The notes under the pieces: model-generated
The model's database searches: none
The model's input: the letters and a program-made list of their open reading frames with translations, nothing else
Told to the model about the DNA's origin: nothing
Shown: positions 11,601-23,570 of the stretch, one piece after another
Layout: each line of letters opens with the position of its first letter
How positions within the stretch are numbered: position 1 is the stretch's first letter
Translations under genes and position numbers: made by a program
Assembly (NCBI GenBank): GCA_022661535.1
Contig: JAKULF010000005.1
Span: forward strand, 4,774,001-4,838,000
Direction: 5' to 3'
DNA from: Eutypa lata
Lineage: Eukaryota > Ascomycota > Sordariomycetes > Xylariales > Diatrypaceae
DNA: 64,000 bases

Positions 11601-13424
11601 CTGCCTTTGCCGCATCAAAGAGACAGCCATCGCCTACCAAGGAAAACAGTGAGCCAGAGCAAGTAGAGTCGCGCCCATCATCTCCAAAGAAACTAGACAC
11701 GAAGCGAATGTCCAGGTTTCTAGATGAATCTAACCCACCTACTGAGAAAAGCGCCGAGCCTCAGACCCAAGAGGGAAAGCGGGTGTCCATCCCGCCGCCA
11801 TCGGTAAGGCCAAAGCCTAGTTTCGACAAGCCTTCTAGTCCCGGTGTCCCAAAGACTCAGCCTCAGCCGAATCCGCTGAATAGGTCTCCTAAATCCGCTG
11901 GTCTGGAAGAGCTACCAAGAAAGACGGTATCTTCAACGGGTACTGAAGAGTCGGTCCCGGCTGCACCAATTCGTAATGGCACGGCTCCCTTTGGCAGCAG
12001 ACCGTTACCTACAACACCGAAAAATACCAGGCCGAATTCGGCGAGATCTGATGCCCGTCCTCTTCCCCTGGAACCTCAGCAATCGCCGCGGCCGCTTCCA
12101 AATCACAACCCGAAGTCACCTGCAACTTCACCTCCTTTACGGTCACCAAAGCAATTACAAGACGAGCCGGTAAATCTTGAAGACTTTTTTGGCCCAGATC
12201 GTCCGAAGCGGAACTATCATGCTGATGCGGCGGAAATATTGATGAAGAGACCTACTGCGAGTATAGCTAAGATTCAAACTTTGAATAGCCAGCTCTTCCA
12301 GTTCTCAGCCGATGGTAAGAAGATACCGGTCCCTAGTCACCGCGAGCGGACCCTTTTCGAACGTGAAATGTACCTTTGCGTCCATACTTTCAACAACGAA
12401 GCGGGCAAGAAGACGACCGAAGTATACTTTTGGGCAGGTGATGAGGTTCCTCAGTCAGCTGCAGAAGACGCATCGATATTTGTATCCCGAGAAACTAGAG
12501 CCGTAGGAGGGCAGCTTGTTAAATTACAGCAAAACAAGGAAACGCCTGAGTTCCTGCAGGCATTAGGTGGTATTGTGATCACACAACGCGGATCTGGCAA
12601 TAAATATGATTCGTTGGCACCTCATATGCTCTGTGGAAGGCGACACCTCGGACATGTTGTCTTCGATGAGGTCGATTTTACTCCCTCGTCTCTCTGTTCC
12701 GGATTCCCCTACGTTATCACCCAGGCTGGTCGGTGTTATCTTTGGAAGGGCAAGGGTAGTGGAGTTGACGAGCTCAGCTGCGCGCGTCTAATAGGGATGG
12801 ACTTCGCGCTCTCAGGCGAGATGGAAGAAATCGAGGACGGCCACGAATCTAGTAATTTCTGGAACCTCTTTGACGGCGGCTCGAAGTCGGCATCTGCTGA
12901 TCACTGGCGTCTCAAGCCAAGCTACGATAAGTACTGCGGTAGGCTGTTCTATTCAGATGCCGCTAGTAGACAGCAGGTGAGTTACACGGCATGCCGAAGG
13001 TTTAAGTGCTGTGCCATTCTTGATTAATGATTGCTAACGAGTGACACTATAGATTGTTGAACTATCACCATTTTCGCAGGGTGATCTTAAACCAACCGGC
13101 ATTTACATTCTTGATGCCTTTTTCGAGATGTACATCATTGTTGGTTCCCGAGCGCAGTCGCAGTATGCCTCGTTCCACAATGCGCTAGACTTTGCTCAGG
13201 AGTACGCAATTCTCGCTGCTGGAATGGAGGACCGGCCATTCGTGCCTATCTCCACAGTTGTGCTAGAGGGCATCCCACGAGACATGAAGAGCGTCTTCCG
13301 AAAATGGCGCGACACAGACAGCCCTACAACTATGAATGTGTCCGGGGCAGGCACTGGCTTGAAACGCGGACGCAGTCTGAGGGTCATGCCGCTTAATCAG
13401 GCACTGCAGGCGCTGAGCGGATAG
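8656..13424 (+). CDS. gelsolin-domain protein with long disordered N-terminus (DUF4045-type)
   Basis: Three exons (8656-8794, 8961-12976, 13053-13424) encode about 1508 residues. Residues about 10-46 form a charged, Glu/Arg-rich helix likely to be a coiled coil. Residues about 50-1110 are Ser/Pro/Lys-rich and probably disordered, matching the region Pfam calls DUF4045 in fungal gelsolin-like proteins. From about residue 1115 to the end lie gelsolin-like repeats; visible landmarks are a Phe-Phe-Gly-Pro-Asp segment, Thr-Glu-Val-Tyr-Phe-Trp-Ala-Gly and a Tyr-Leu-Trp-Lys-Gly-Lys-Gly core strand. Gelsolin repeats bind actin and often calcium, so a role at the actin cytoskeleton is inferred. Many Ser-Pro-Thr-Lys/Arg motifs in the disordered part suggest proline-directed kinase control. 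Both introns have canonical ends and preserve frame. The ATG at 8656 opens the conserved coiled-coil start. Confidence 0.9.
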
Positions 13425-15184
13425 ATTTCGTCCCGTTATGAACAGCGTTTTTGATTGAGCTTGAAAGGGCTTACTTACCGTTATACTCATGACAGATAGT
13501 GTCAAGTGTTACAATCTCACGAAACTCAGAAGCTATCACCAGCATTTTAGATATTCAAAGAGGTCGTGTACATTTGCTACCCTTTATTTTTACCACTTCA
13601 TTTGCATTATTCTTGTACCTTACTAGAGCATCATTTTCAGGTCACAAGGTTGTCAGCATATTCTTTCAGTGGTGTGAGGTAAGGTAACACCGGGTCATGC
13701 ATTATCGATTTGTGGCGTATAGGGAGGGTGGGTTACAGTTCGAAGACAGGGAAGGAGTTGGTATGCATAAAGAGAAGGTCGAGATCACTGGACGATGTAT
13801 TATGCCTCAAAATCTCACGATAATGAAAAGAGAAATGAAGAGAACTCTTCGCTTACAATGCATGCAACCCATTCATATCTTGTCTAACATGGAGATGGAG
13901 AATCCTGCTCGCTCCACGCAGTGTACCTAACTAACTACCATCTGACCGTTGGAACTGTGTGACCTTCGTGCTACAGTGAGAATAATAGCAGCAGCAGCAG
14001 CAGTAGACCACGAACTCGACTTGACGTCGAGAGCGACTCATCATCCACTTAGGTACCCATGATTGATGTCAAAAAGTAATCGGTAACCCTAACCTCGGGA
14101 CGGATGATCCGCGGAGAACCCAAGCCATTGAAGCGTCCAAATGAATAGAGCTTGTTGTGTGCTGCTCTCGGCGCTCAGGTATCAAGCACCTGTGTTCTCC
14201 GGTGTCTATCACATCGGTGCAAGGTGAGGGAGGGGGGTCCAGGGAATCCTGAGCACATGTCATGACGTTTCGTTTACTTTCGAGAAGCCTGTTTATTGTT
14301 TGTTCCACAGCACTTCTTCATTTCACACGAGGATTCGGGGGGTTTTTTTTTGGTTGCTTTGCCGTCAGGGAACATCCATACATGGGTGGGTGTTTTCCCT
14401 ATCCTCTTCTTCCTCTCCCTCCCCTCTTCTCTCTTAACTGCTTGCTGCTTAGTTAACTAGACGGCTGGAAAGATTCTGGATTCCTGGATTAAGTACCTAA
14501 GTCATGTTCTCGTCTCACTGCTTCTGTCTGTCTCATTTTTTTTCTTTGCTACCTAGAAGGCCGGGCTAGATTCCGTGGTGCTTACGTTACGCCGATGGCT
14601 TTGCTGACCGGGCAACCGGTGTAAGCTCCATCTATATCCTATATTGTTATGTAGGTACTTGGGATTTTATATGGTTCGAAGAAGTAAATAAGCATAGTGG
14701 CTGGAGAGTCGAAAAGGCGTGTATGCAGGTCTGGTCTGATCTGATCGCTTACTTACTTGTATTTACCCCTCCTTCTGTGCGATCTGATTTCTGTGTTACC
14801 TACCGAAGTCAGTCTTGAAGGCTTTCTTTCTTTCTTTTTTTTTTTTTCGTCTTCCCTTCTTCGCTACCTAGGAAAAAAAGAAAATCGCAAGGAAGACGGG
14901 GAAAGCTGTACGAGGTATCAGAGGTCCAGGACCGCGGTTCTGTCTAACCAACTAGGATGGTGCAGGCAGAACTATCTGTATCAACTGTACAATACATGCC
15001 CTTCCTATGCATATTTTCGGCCCCGTGATAATAACTATGTACGTATGTAAGTACATACGAACGCTACATGCAACGCACATGTGTATGTATGTAGGCAAAC
15101 GAGTTAGTTACCCCGTAACACTTTGATGGAGTGGCTTGCCCGATGTTAGCCGGTGGCATCCATCGTGGATGTAACAACAACACG

Positions 15185-15214
15185 GCATGGGCATGGGCAT
15201 GGGCATGGGCATGG
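15185..15214. repeat. hexanucleotide array (GCATGG)5
   Basis: Five exact tandem copies of GCATGG followed by degenerate CATGG units up to about 15229. It lies in spacer DNA. It is a minisatellite-like tract with no coding role seen. Confidence 0.9.
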
Positions 15215-15392
15215 CATGGCATGGTATGGCGTTGCGCTACGTAGTATGCATGACACCGCGTGGGTGGATTGATGTAGAAAAGATTCTTTGTGTCATGCGG
15301 TCGGTAACGAAGCAAAGCCAATAATAATACCGCCCAACAGACCATACCTACCTTCGGCGTGTCCCCCCCAGTACGAGTTGACCGTACAACAA

Positions 15393-15426
15393 CGACCGAG
15401 CGACCGAGCGACCGAGCGACCGACCG
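15393..15426. repeat. octanucleotide array (CGACCGAG)n
   Basis: Three exact tandem copies of CGACCGAG followed by CGACCGACCG. A similar GACCGACCGACCG run occurs near 15853-15868. Both lie in spacer DNA. Confidence 0.85.
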
Positions 15427-18147
15427 CGCCTGGCTCCGGGAACTGAAACTGGGGTTGGCCGGCGGGTTGTTCAAGACATGAATTATGCGTAATCCAACCT
15501 CCCCTTTAACTACAGTACTAACATCTAGAGATATAGATACTCATCACATACATACGACGCTTACATACAGATAACTACATAGTTATGTACATGCAAATCT
15601 ACCCCAGATTATAGGGAGTAACTAACCACATACGACGGGGAAATTTGTGTGCTTTGTTTTTCATGCTCGGGGTTACATGGGCAGTGCGTCATGCTTACAT
15701 ATATTGTATTGCACAATAGATCGTACTTACGTTACGTAGTTCTATCCAGCGCAGTTGCATAGCTTAGTATAGCAGAAGGTTGGTGAGACGACGGTGTAAT
15801 GTAATAGTGAGGTGTGTTGCAGTCTGGTAGCTACATAGTGCGGGCATATCGGGACCGACCGACCGACCGGCGTGAAGTTGTCGGGTTGTTTACCGCTTAC
15901 TCACGAAGCCACCGGCCCCGTTGCCGAGGAGAAAGAGAGAGAGGAAGAGAGAGAAAACAAGGCAGGAGACGTCGATCCGAATCCGTGGTCGTCGTCTAGG
16001 ACCTATCCCTGCTTCCTTGCTTACCCACATAAAGCGGAGGCGGGGAAGGCTAGAATTAATAAGTGGAAACGAAACATGGAGTAGCCACCGCCGCACTTCC
16101 TCTATTTATTATGCTGGTGGTGGCGTGGTGGCTAAGGTAGTTGTAGTTCGTAACCGATCATAATAATCGCATAGGGTTATAACCGAGACGAAGTACATAT
16201 GTAAGTAGCAGTAAGCAATAATAGGCACCTAACCTGATTACTAGCAGGAGGGCTGCGTTGTGTATGTATACATAGGTATGTATACACCTTGCAGTAAGAT
16301 CCGGGCTCGAGGCTCCCTCGTCTATCTACAAATGCATGATGCCATCGCCAAGAACGCACCATTGCCGGTTGCCGGACGCAACGCTACGGCATGGTGGGCG
16401 GCTGGCTTAACGAGCTGCTAAAGCTCCGGGGAGTGGGGAAGGCCTGTTGCGATTGCGCCGTCGCTTCGCTAGCTGATGGAATGGGTTTACGCTAGTATGT
16501 ACATAGTATATATAAGTTATCGGTGCTGATCGGCTACTATGTATTATAGCGCATTGTAGTACTTACCCGATTAGTTATGTTGCTCTGAAAGCTGGAGTGT
16601 GAATACTAGATACGTACGTACGCGTATTGTATGGTGTCATGACTCATGACATGGTAAGAAGGCAGGCAGTAAGGTGAGGAGGCGGGAGGCGCGAGGGCTG
16701 GTTAGAGCTGACAGAATAGAACAGATCGACGGTCTTCGCAACAAATAATCTTGATGATTCGTTCAACGCGAAGCCATCCAAGCAGGAAAATGAGCACCAG
16801 ATGGTATGGCAGCAAGTGGCGTGTATAGTATGTGGAATGATATACCCTATAAGTATGACGTTGCCTTAGCCAGGGGTAAAAAGCAAGCTTTCTTCGAACT
16901 TGCATGCATGCATAGCTCGCTCGCTTACTAGCCTTTAACACACATACATACTTGATACTCAGATACTGTAGGTATAGCATACCTACATACATATGTAAGC
17001 TGACTGGCTGACAACCTTGGCTAATGGTGATCCATCCGCCATCCTATGGAGTTCGTCGGGTTGCATCTCTGTGTAGCTTGCTTCCTTGGCGTCTGGTTAA
17101 ACCTCACTGTAGTCTGGTGAGTTTGAGATACAGAAATGCAGATAGTCAGACAGTCATGTAGAGAGAGCAGGAGAGGTAGTCATGATGATGGGTATATGCC
17201 TGCAAAACCCAGTCGAACTATATGCATGTGTAGACGTATGTAGGTCGTGCGCTAGTCTCCCCTGGAGAAACCACTCAGGATGACGATAGAAGATGCAACT
17301 CGACGATCTAGCGCAAGCCCGATCCGCCCCCGACCTCGTATTGGCGACGTTGGAGGGTATGTCGTTAGCGAGTAGTACCGCGCTTATTTTTTTGTACATC
17401 ATTCGTTCAATGACACATAGGGCGGACTCGTGTAGGTTAGTTTTGTTTACCGGTTTGATGATGATCGAAGTATGTACAGATGAGACTACGAGTCAGGATA
17501 AGACAAGACAAGACGACCAGTTGCAAGCTTTCATATGCAGAGTTCAGTAATCCTAACTCGTAAGGCGATGCGACTGTGCAACAAGAATGAGTACATCCAC
17601 TAAGAGGATAAATCAGGCGCGTTATATGGTAAAAAGCTAATCTGGTTATTACTACCCTAACTATATACGTGAATTATCTTTGAATGCCATATCTCTTCAT
17701 TAAGGGGGAAAGTTTCTGAAACTCCCCAGTTCGTTCTCCGTCGTAATGCATTGCTGATTGATTAAAAGGGGGTGGAAAGATGAGTCGTAAAAGATGAACT
17801 TCATCTCCTCCTCCAGAAAGACCTCTAAATTTTCTTCCACAAAACCGTGTATGATGGATGATGCTTTGAGTGCCAGTGTAGAAAATTCTCTCCAAAATCA
17901 AAAGGTTCATCCGCATTATCCTATCCCCGACCACCCCCGGCCGGCCGTGCCCCTGAATGCCTGTTCTAAATGAGTGAATTATTCCCTGTGCGCCAATGCT
18001 GTCGTGATAGCCGACCGTGATATCATTACTTCCTTAAACCCCCAAAGGTGGGACTTTTTTTAGGCCAATCGATTGTGTGTGCATGTGTGTAGAATGAAAG
18101 GGGGAAAGGGGGTGCCTGATCGCCGATGTTCCACTAAAGTGCGGAGA

Positions 18148-19498
18148 TTATAGCAGAGCAGCGAAGCCAGCGACCCCGAGCAACAAAGCAGCCGCGGCAG
18201 GGGTGGCCTGCGGGGCGAGACCAGAGGGGATCGTAGCGACGCTGCTCGACGCCGGCGGCGAAGGCACATAGGTCGTGCCGACGGTGGTGGGCTGCGTCGT
18301 GGGGTACGCGGACGAGATCGTCGTGGGGTTGACGACGGTGGTCGGCGAGGGCGCGATGGTGACGACGCTGGTCTCGGGGTACGTCACGATGACCGTGGGG
18401 ACCGTGGTGACCGTCTCGCCCTCCGAGATCTGGCTCGTGATGGTGATGTCGACATCCTTGGTCTTAGTCACCGGGATGGTCTGAGTCTCGGTATACTCCT
18501 TGGTGATGTAAGCCGTCTCCGTGCCCGTCTCCGTGATGTACACGGTCTCGCCCTTGGACACCGTCGTGTGTATCGTCTCGGGGCAAGTGACCGTCTCGTA
18601 GACTGAGGTGCCAACGTGCTCCGTCACGGTGTACTGCATGTAACATCTAGAGTCAGCAATTGTTTCTTTATAGTTTTTTTTTTATTAAATGATGCCTGAG
18701 ACTTGTTCGCGAGTAAAGGGCTCCCGAGCATGCCCCTTTCAGTAACTCCAAGCACTGAAGCTAGCCTCCAAACGAAGAAAATAAGCCTGAAAATGACTTA
18801 CGGAAGTGTATGCCGTCTCGGTGGTCTCAACGGGCTTGTTGATGGTCGAGGTGGAAGTCCAGGTGACCACTACCGTCTCGCCGCCGATGGTCTTCGTCTC
18901 TGTAATGGGGCACAGGCTAGTCTGGGTCTTGTAGACAACATCGCTGGTAGTCTTAGTCGCTGCAGGACCAGTCTTCGTCTCGTAGACAGTAGTGCCAATG
19001 TAGGTTACAAAGACGCTGGTGGTGGTATAAGTTGAGTAAACGGTTGATCCACCAACAGTCTGCGTCTCTGTAACTGGGCAGGTCTGAAAAATTGTAGCAT
19101 TAGTACTGTGCTTGGGTGACGGCCGTGAAGTAGATAGTATATAAGGGCCTACTTACAGTGGTGTATGTAACTTCTACCTCCGTAGTTGTTCCCACTGTCT
19201 TTGGAGGACTAGTGACTGTGGTTTCGCCGCCTCCGCCACAGTTACCACCTGGACACGATGTGACAGTGACGGTCGACGTTGTGTACGTAGTCTCATGATA
19301 TGTTCTAATAACAGGGGTTAGTGGTCAACCAAGTTTCCTCCTGTGGTAAAGAATAGTGACAACTTACGAGCCTGACGTAACATAAGTGCTTGTGATGGGG
19401 CAGACAGTAGTCGTCTCGTATGTCACATAATCCGCAACAACCTCACCAGCCGTAGCCAGAGAGGCCAGGGCCAAGATAGAAGCTAAAACAGACTTCAT
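18148..19498 (-). CDS. secreted Thr-rich cell-wall protein, probably GPI-anchored
   Basis: Four exons on the minus strand (19498-19368, 19304-19157, 19083-18802, 18633-18148) join in frame to 348 residues. Residues 1-17 form a signal peptide (Met-Lys-Ser-Val-Leu, then an Ala/Leu core ending Ala-Thr-Ala). The body consists of imperfect repeats containing Cys-Pro-Ile/Val-Thr-Glu-Thr and Thr-Val-Tyr-Glu-Thr, almost all Thr, Val, Tyr, Ser and Glu, suited to dense O-mannosylation. A Pro/Ser/Thr stalk follows, and the last about 25 residues are a small-residue linker and hydrophobic tail ending Gly-Phe-Ala-Ala-Leu-Leu, as expected of a GPI signal. A role at the cell surface (adhesin or wall component) is inferred from composition; no enzymatic domain is seen. 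The exon 4 acceptor was chosen as CATGCAG because the nearer CTCTAG would break frame. Confidence 0.82.
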
Positions 19499-19666
19499 TG
19501 TGATTCGGATTGAGGTAATCGAGTAGATGCAAATGTCTGGCGAGCACTTTCACCACTGCAAGGCAAGGCAAGCGATTGTCTAGCTATAAGCTAACGAGGG
19601 TTTTGGGTAACCTGAGCGAAGGAGTTACTCCAAGGTGAGATTCCAGGACAGTGACCGGGTAGGAGG

Positions 19667-19684
19667 GATATATAAATATATATT
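19667..19684 (-). promoter_or_regulatory. TATA-like element of the wall-protein gene
   Basis: An AT-only run reading ATATATATTTATATATCC on the minus strand sits about 170 bp upstream of the wall-protein ATG (19498), a plausible distance for a TATA element with a short leader. It is inferred from sequence and position only. Confidence 0.35.
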
Positions 19685-20224
19685 CGTGAACCTCGAGCTG
19701 GTGTATCACACTGGTTGAAGACTCATACAGGTGGAAATCGACAAACCAAAAAACGGGAGGTCGGGAGCCTTATATGCTTCGCGGCGCATATGTAAGTGGG
19801 CTGTACTACAATGAAAGACACATACATGTTGGCCATGACACATCATCCGCGGCCCCATTGGACGGGGTGTTCTTCCAACCACACATCGTACTAATGGCTT
19901 CTCTCATGACAAGAAACAATCAACTAGCAACCGGGTGACACAATGACATGGGCGGGGGTCTAACATGATGGGAACATGATGGGGGTTCGGTTCAAGAGAG
20001 TTAGCAGCTCGCAAACTAGCGAAGCCCACAGGACAGAAGTGGACCAAACATCTAGTGTAAGCCAGTGCCAAACATTTTCCCTTGGAGCAATGTATCTACA
20101 TAGGTAGGTAGGTATCGCAGCGATAATCCGTATTACAGAATATACTTTTCGAAACTACGTCACTCGAGCATTAGCTTAGCATCACAGAGGCCATAAGGTT
20201 CAAGAGAGCATCTGGGTAGGCTGA

Positions 20225-20303
20225 CAGGTGGTTGCCAGAAAAATTCGTCCACCTTACCTATACATTTAACCCCAAATGGCCGAATTTTTCTGGCACCCAC
20301 CTG
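20225..20303. repeat. near-perfect inverted repeat (23-bp arms, 33-bp loop), MITE-like
   Basis: The left arm 20225-20247 and right arm 20281-20303 are reverse complements at 22 of 23 positions. The core is GCCAGAAAAATTCG on the left and CGAATTTTTCTGGC on the right. The outer ends overlap a near direct repeat, GGCTGACAGGT (left, starting about 20219) and GGCTGATAGGT (right, starting about 20302). This arrangement resembles a very small inverted-repeat element with a degenerate target duplication. It could equally be a structural hairpin. No coding capacity is present. Confidence 0.75.
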
Positions 20304-20467
20304 GCTGATAGGTAGTATATGAGGAGGGTAAGACAGGGGTAGCCTGGCAGATACCTAGTGGAAAGTGGATGGATCTACTACTTTAGAAGACGTACAGCCG
20401 GATCGGAAGCTGAAAATCAAGGGGGGTGTAAGCAAAGTATGTATCTACATGAGCAGTTTACAATGCA

Positions 20468-20470
<3 letters not shown>

Positions 20471-20499
<29 letters not shown>
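20471..20499. repeat. (GA)14 microsatellite
   Basis: An uninterrupted GA dinucleotide tract of 29 bases in spacer DNA. Confidence 0.97.
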
Positions 20500-20501
<2 letters not shown>

Positions 20502-22599
20502 GCTGTGGCTGCTGTCACTCGAGCGACCAGGCGACCAACGTCTCGCATTTGCCTGCTTGGGTAAGTGATATATTGCCTGGGAAAGTTGGGTAGCTTGATT
20601 TAGCATGATACATAGCACCCGAAGCTCCATAGTTTTTTTCAAAGGAGAACAAGTTGCTCTTCTTAGATTTTCTTTGCAAACGAACAACAAAAAAGGCGCT
20701 GGGTGGCCGTTGTCGTTGGTGCCATGCAAGCCAAGACCAATTGGATACTTAAGTATGCAAGAAAAGGCGGGTTGCCGTGCCAGGGCTGCAGGTCCAGTCC
20801 AGGGGTAGTCCTTGCCGGTGAAAAGAAATCGTGATGTTGTCGAGGCTGAACCTTAAAAAACAAGCGAACTTTTAGCCTTTAGGTAGGTAAGTACTTAGGT
20901 ATTTTGGGTGTTAATCAATTGAAGGGATGACAGATATATTGGGACTGCTGAAAATAAACTCTAAGCCTTACTGACGATATGGAACGCCGTCTAAACATCT
21001 CATCCACTCTCATGGGTCGGCAAGAGAACCCGAAGTAAAATGAAAATAAAACATTGGGCTTAATTAACTATATGAGAGAGCTCAAATGTCTCATCCTAAA
21101 GGATAACCAATAGCTAATTACGTAGGTACATCTAACTATACGTACGATACTTGCTTGCTGCAAGGTGATGGGATGGTGGTGTGATGTAACTAGCTCTAGT
21201 TAATGTCTTGGTCGCCAAGGTGGACTGGTGGAGTCTCTTGGGCTTTTGAGATCTTCCCCAGATTAGCTACTAATAGGTTGACATGGGGTAGCTAACCAGG
21301 GCATGGGATCCCCCCCGGACATTTCATAGCTACGTATGTACTATGTAGTACTGTCGCCATGTCAGAGATCGAGATTCGGAAAAGTATGGGATACCCAGAA
21401 TTCCGTTCATGTTGCTCCGTTTATTGATCCGGTCAATATCAACTGGTGATACCTAATAAACTTCATTCTCCTCCCTACAATGTACCTACCTACAGCCTCT
21501 TACTCAGCCTCGGATTAACTTGGCACAAAATGAAGACTACTGCGTTGACAGTAGTACGACTCCAAAGTTGCGATTGTTTTTGTGATGTTTGCCAGAGCAA
21601 TCAAGAAGCATATCTTCTCTCTGGAACCTCTGGACTGCATAGATGCTTGTTTGAATGGCTCGGTGTAGGTATTCGAGATTAGTGGGCATTTACCTGTTTG
21701 ATATGAAAATAGCACTGCCACGTGAGATCCAATACACTCGGACAAGCACCAAGCGCCTGTTGCGGTGCGGTCACTCATGCTCAAGCTTAAACTTGTTGTT
21801 TGCCCGACCTCCCAACAATCAAAGTTTTGACTCGGATGCTGCCGTTAAGGCGCAGGAGTTTGTTTACATGCTCCTTCGCTGAGACTTGTCACTTAGCTAC
21901 CTATCTTGAGTCTAAGCACTATGTAGATAGGTAAGCTAGGTAGATAGATGTCTCGGCTATAATGTTACCTACATATGCATGTAGGTCATTTATTGTCTTT
22001 TAAGGCCGTGACAACGAAGGCTGGGAGGGGGGCTATGTATGGAGGGTAAATCTTTGGTTACTCGGTGATCTTACCTGAGGTCGGTTCATGCACCGTACCG
22101 AGCACTCGGATCCAAGCCGCGTGCAAGTCGGCCATGCATAGTGGAAGGTTTCTCTGAAGGTGGGAAGTGGAACGAATATCGGATGTCTGCATGTTGTTAC
22201 TTCGTGGAAGACAGAAAAAAAGGCTCGGACACTTATTAAGCTCTTGGCACAACGTGGAGACCTAAGTTAGTGGGGAATCCTGGGCCGTGCCATGGCTGCT
22301 GCTAAGATTCGCCAGGTATGCAGTATGTACCCCATAGTTAATCCCTGAGACCCGATCTCGCACTAAGCAATTACCTAACCTCAGCTCTGTAATAGTGAAT
22401 TTCTAAATTGCATTGTCTTATCGATTTATACTCTACGTTTGCCGATACTTCGCACAGGCATATCTCCGGTTTTCTAGCTTGTTACTTACAGCCCATTTGT
22501 ATCAGATGTAGATTGATTACCTCTAGGTACCTAGCTAAAGATAGCGAACCTTAGAGACGAGTCTTCCAGAACTCTTCTTGAAGCTATCGTGTTTCAGTC

Positions 22600-23570
22600 C
22601 TTCAAGTCATCCCTGATGAGAAGCCGTCGCCCGGTAGGAGGCTTTAGGTCGATTCAGATGTTCCGGTCGTTTATACTGCTAATGGCTCCGCCTTGTCTAG
22701 GAATACAATTATATCGCGCAATGAATAATGCCTCGGATTCACCTTTAGCTTTGCATAATACTCGAAGAGCTCCATCTAGGTTTTTTCCGTCTAGCAAAGT
22801 CGGTCTAAGATATAGTATTCTCCACCAGCTATGTGTAAATCTCGTCGATCTATTCCCAGTCTCTTCCGTGATCTTCGGGATACGATTACGTAAAGCATCG
22901 ACCGACAGATCTCTGGCCCGTTCGCCTAGCAACGTGGCCGGTCTAGCTGCAGAGCTACCCCAGCTGCGCACATGCATAGGAATTGCGGTGTCGAGTGCGT
23001 TGATGATCAAGTCGATATGGTCTAATCCTAAGGCTACAGGTATCGAACGACGAAATCTGCTAGACAACTCGTCGACCATGCTAAGGGTAGCTAGTTGAAA
23101 CCTTTAGGATCTATTAGAGCTAACATCGATAACCCATTGGCTTTTGCTACAAAACAACAACGAAGATCGCGCTTCACTCCTAGTCCTCCTCGTATGATGA
23201 CAAGCGCTGATACTCAGTCGGATGGAGTGAACCGCTAGTTTCGGGGATCAACAATAATATTGCCAATACCGATCGATACACCGGCAAAAGTAAGCTTCGC
23301 CCGCAGCGAACTAAATAATTCAAGATAGTCGTTGTCTAAAAGACGAAAACCCTCAGTTGCTGGTTAATCACTACTTTTGGAGGATACATAGAGTATCGAT
23401 ATAGATCAGCCCTTAGTTTTTCAAAACCTTGAAGCCGAGAGGCAATGTTGTTCATCTTTCTCTATAATTTTTCTACTATCTAGTCCTTGTATAATGACTA
23501 TCTTCGATTTTATACGGCGAGGCGTTTGCTATCAAGTCATTAAGGCTGAAATGAGTCATATAGCCTTCCA
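22600..23570 (-). pseudogene. decayed protein-coding region, family not recognised
   Basis: The minus strand has one long frame (22654-23079, 141 codons plus about 8 codons upstream to a stop). Protein-like sequence continues on both sides once breaks are allowed. Upstream, near 23100, the reading shifts frame into a stretch from about 23105 to 23330 that contains Val-Ala-Lys-Ala-Asn-Gly, Ala-Leu-Val-Ile-Ile-Arg-Gly-Gly and Gly-Val-Ser-Ile-Gly-Ile-Gly, interrupted by a TGA and a TAG. A second shift near 23345 leads into a segment with Gln-Gly-Phe-Glu-Lys-Leu-Arg. Downstream, a TGA at 22651-22653 separates the long frame from another 19 readable codons. The TAG is compatible with CAG-to-TAG change. 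I cannot assign a family; a STAND-type, HET-like or transposon origin would all be guesses. The surrounding DNA is AT-rich. Confidence 0.5.

Larger units (their letters stand above)
13425..18147. other. 4.7-kb gene-free spacer rich in simple repeats
   Basis: It lies between the convergently oriented gelsolin and wall-protein genes. I see no supported gene. Contents include a (CAG)n run near 13989-14004, a short perfect hairpin (CTCGAC/GTCGAG) near 14017-14035, pyrimidine-rich and poly-T tracts at 14340-14440 and 14826-14850, the hexamer and octamer arrays listed separately, and scattered TACATACA/TAGGTA motifs. Open frames here are short, and several are made of repeat units. Confidence 0.6.
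19499..22599. other. spacer upstream of the wall-protein gene
   Basis: About 3.1 kb without a supported gene. It holds the wall-protein promoter (TATA-like element listed separately), the hairpin at 20225-20303, a (GA)14 microsatellite and several TAGGTA-type motifs (20101-20114, 20881-20890, 21486-21497, 21900-21950). Open frames on both strands are short and show no recognisable protein features. Confidence 0.55.

Noticed and set aside
15064..15474. 136-codon minus-strand ORF with repeated His-Ala and Arg-Ser motifs
   Set aside because: Its repetitive parts come from the hexamer and octamer arrays; there is no sign of real coding.
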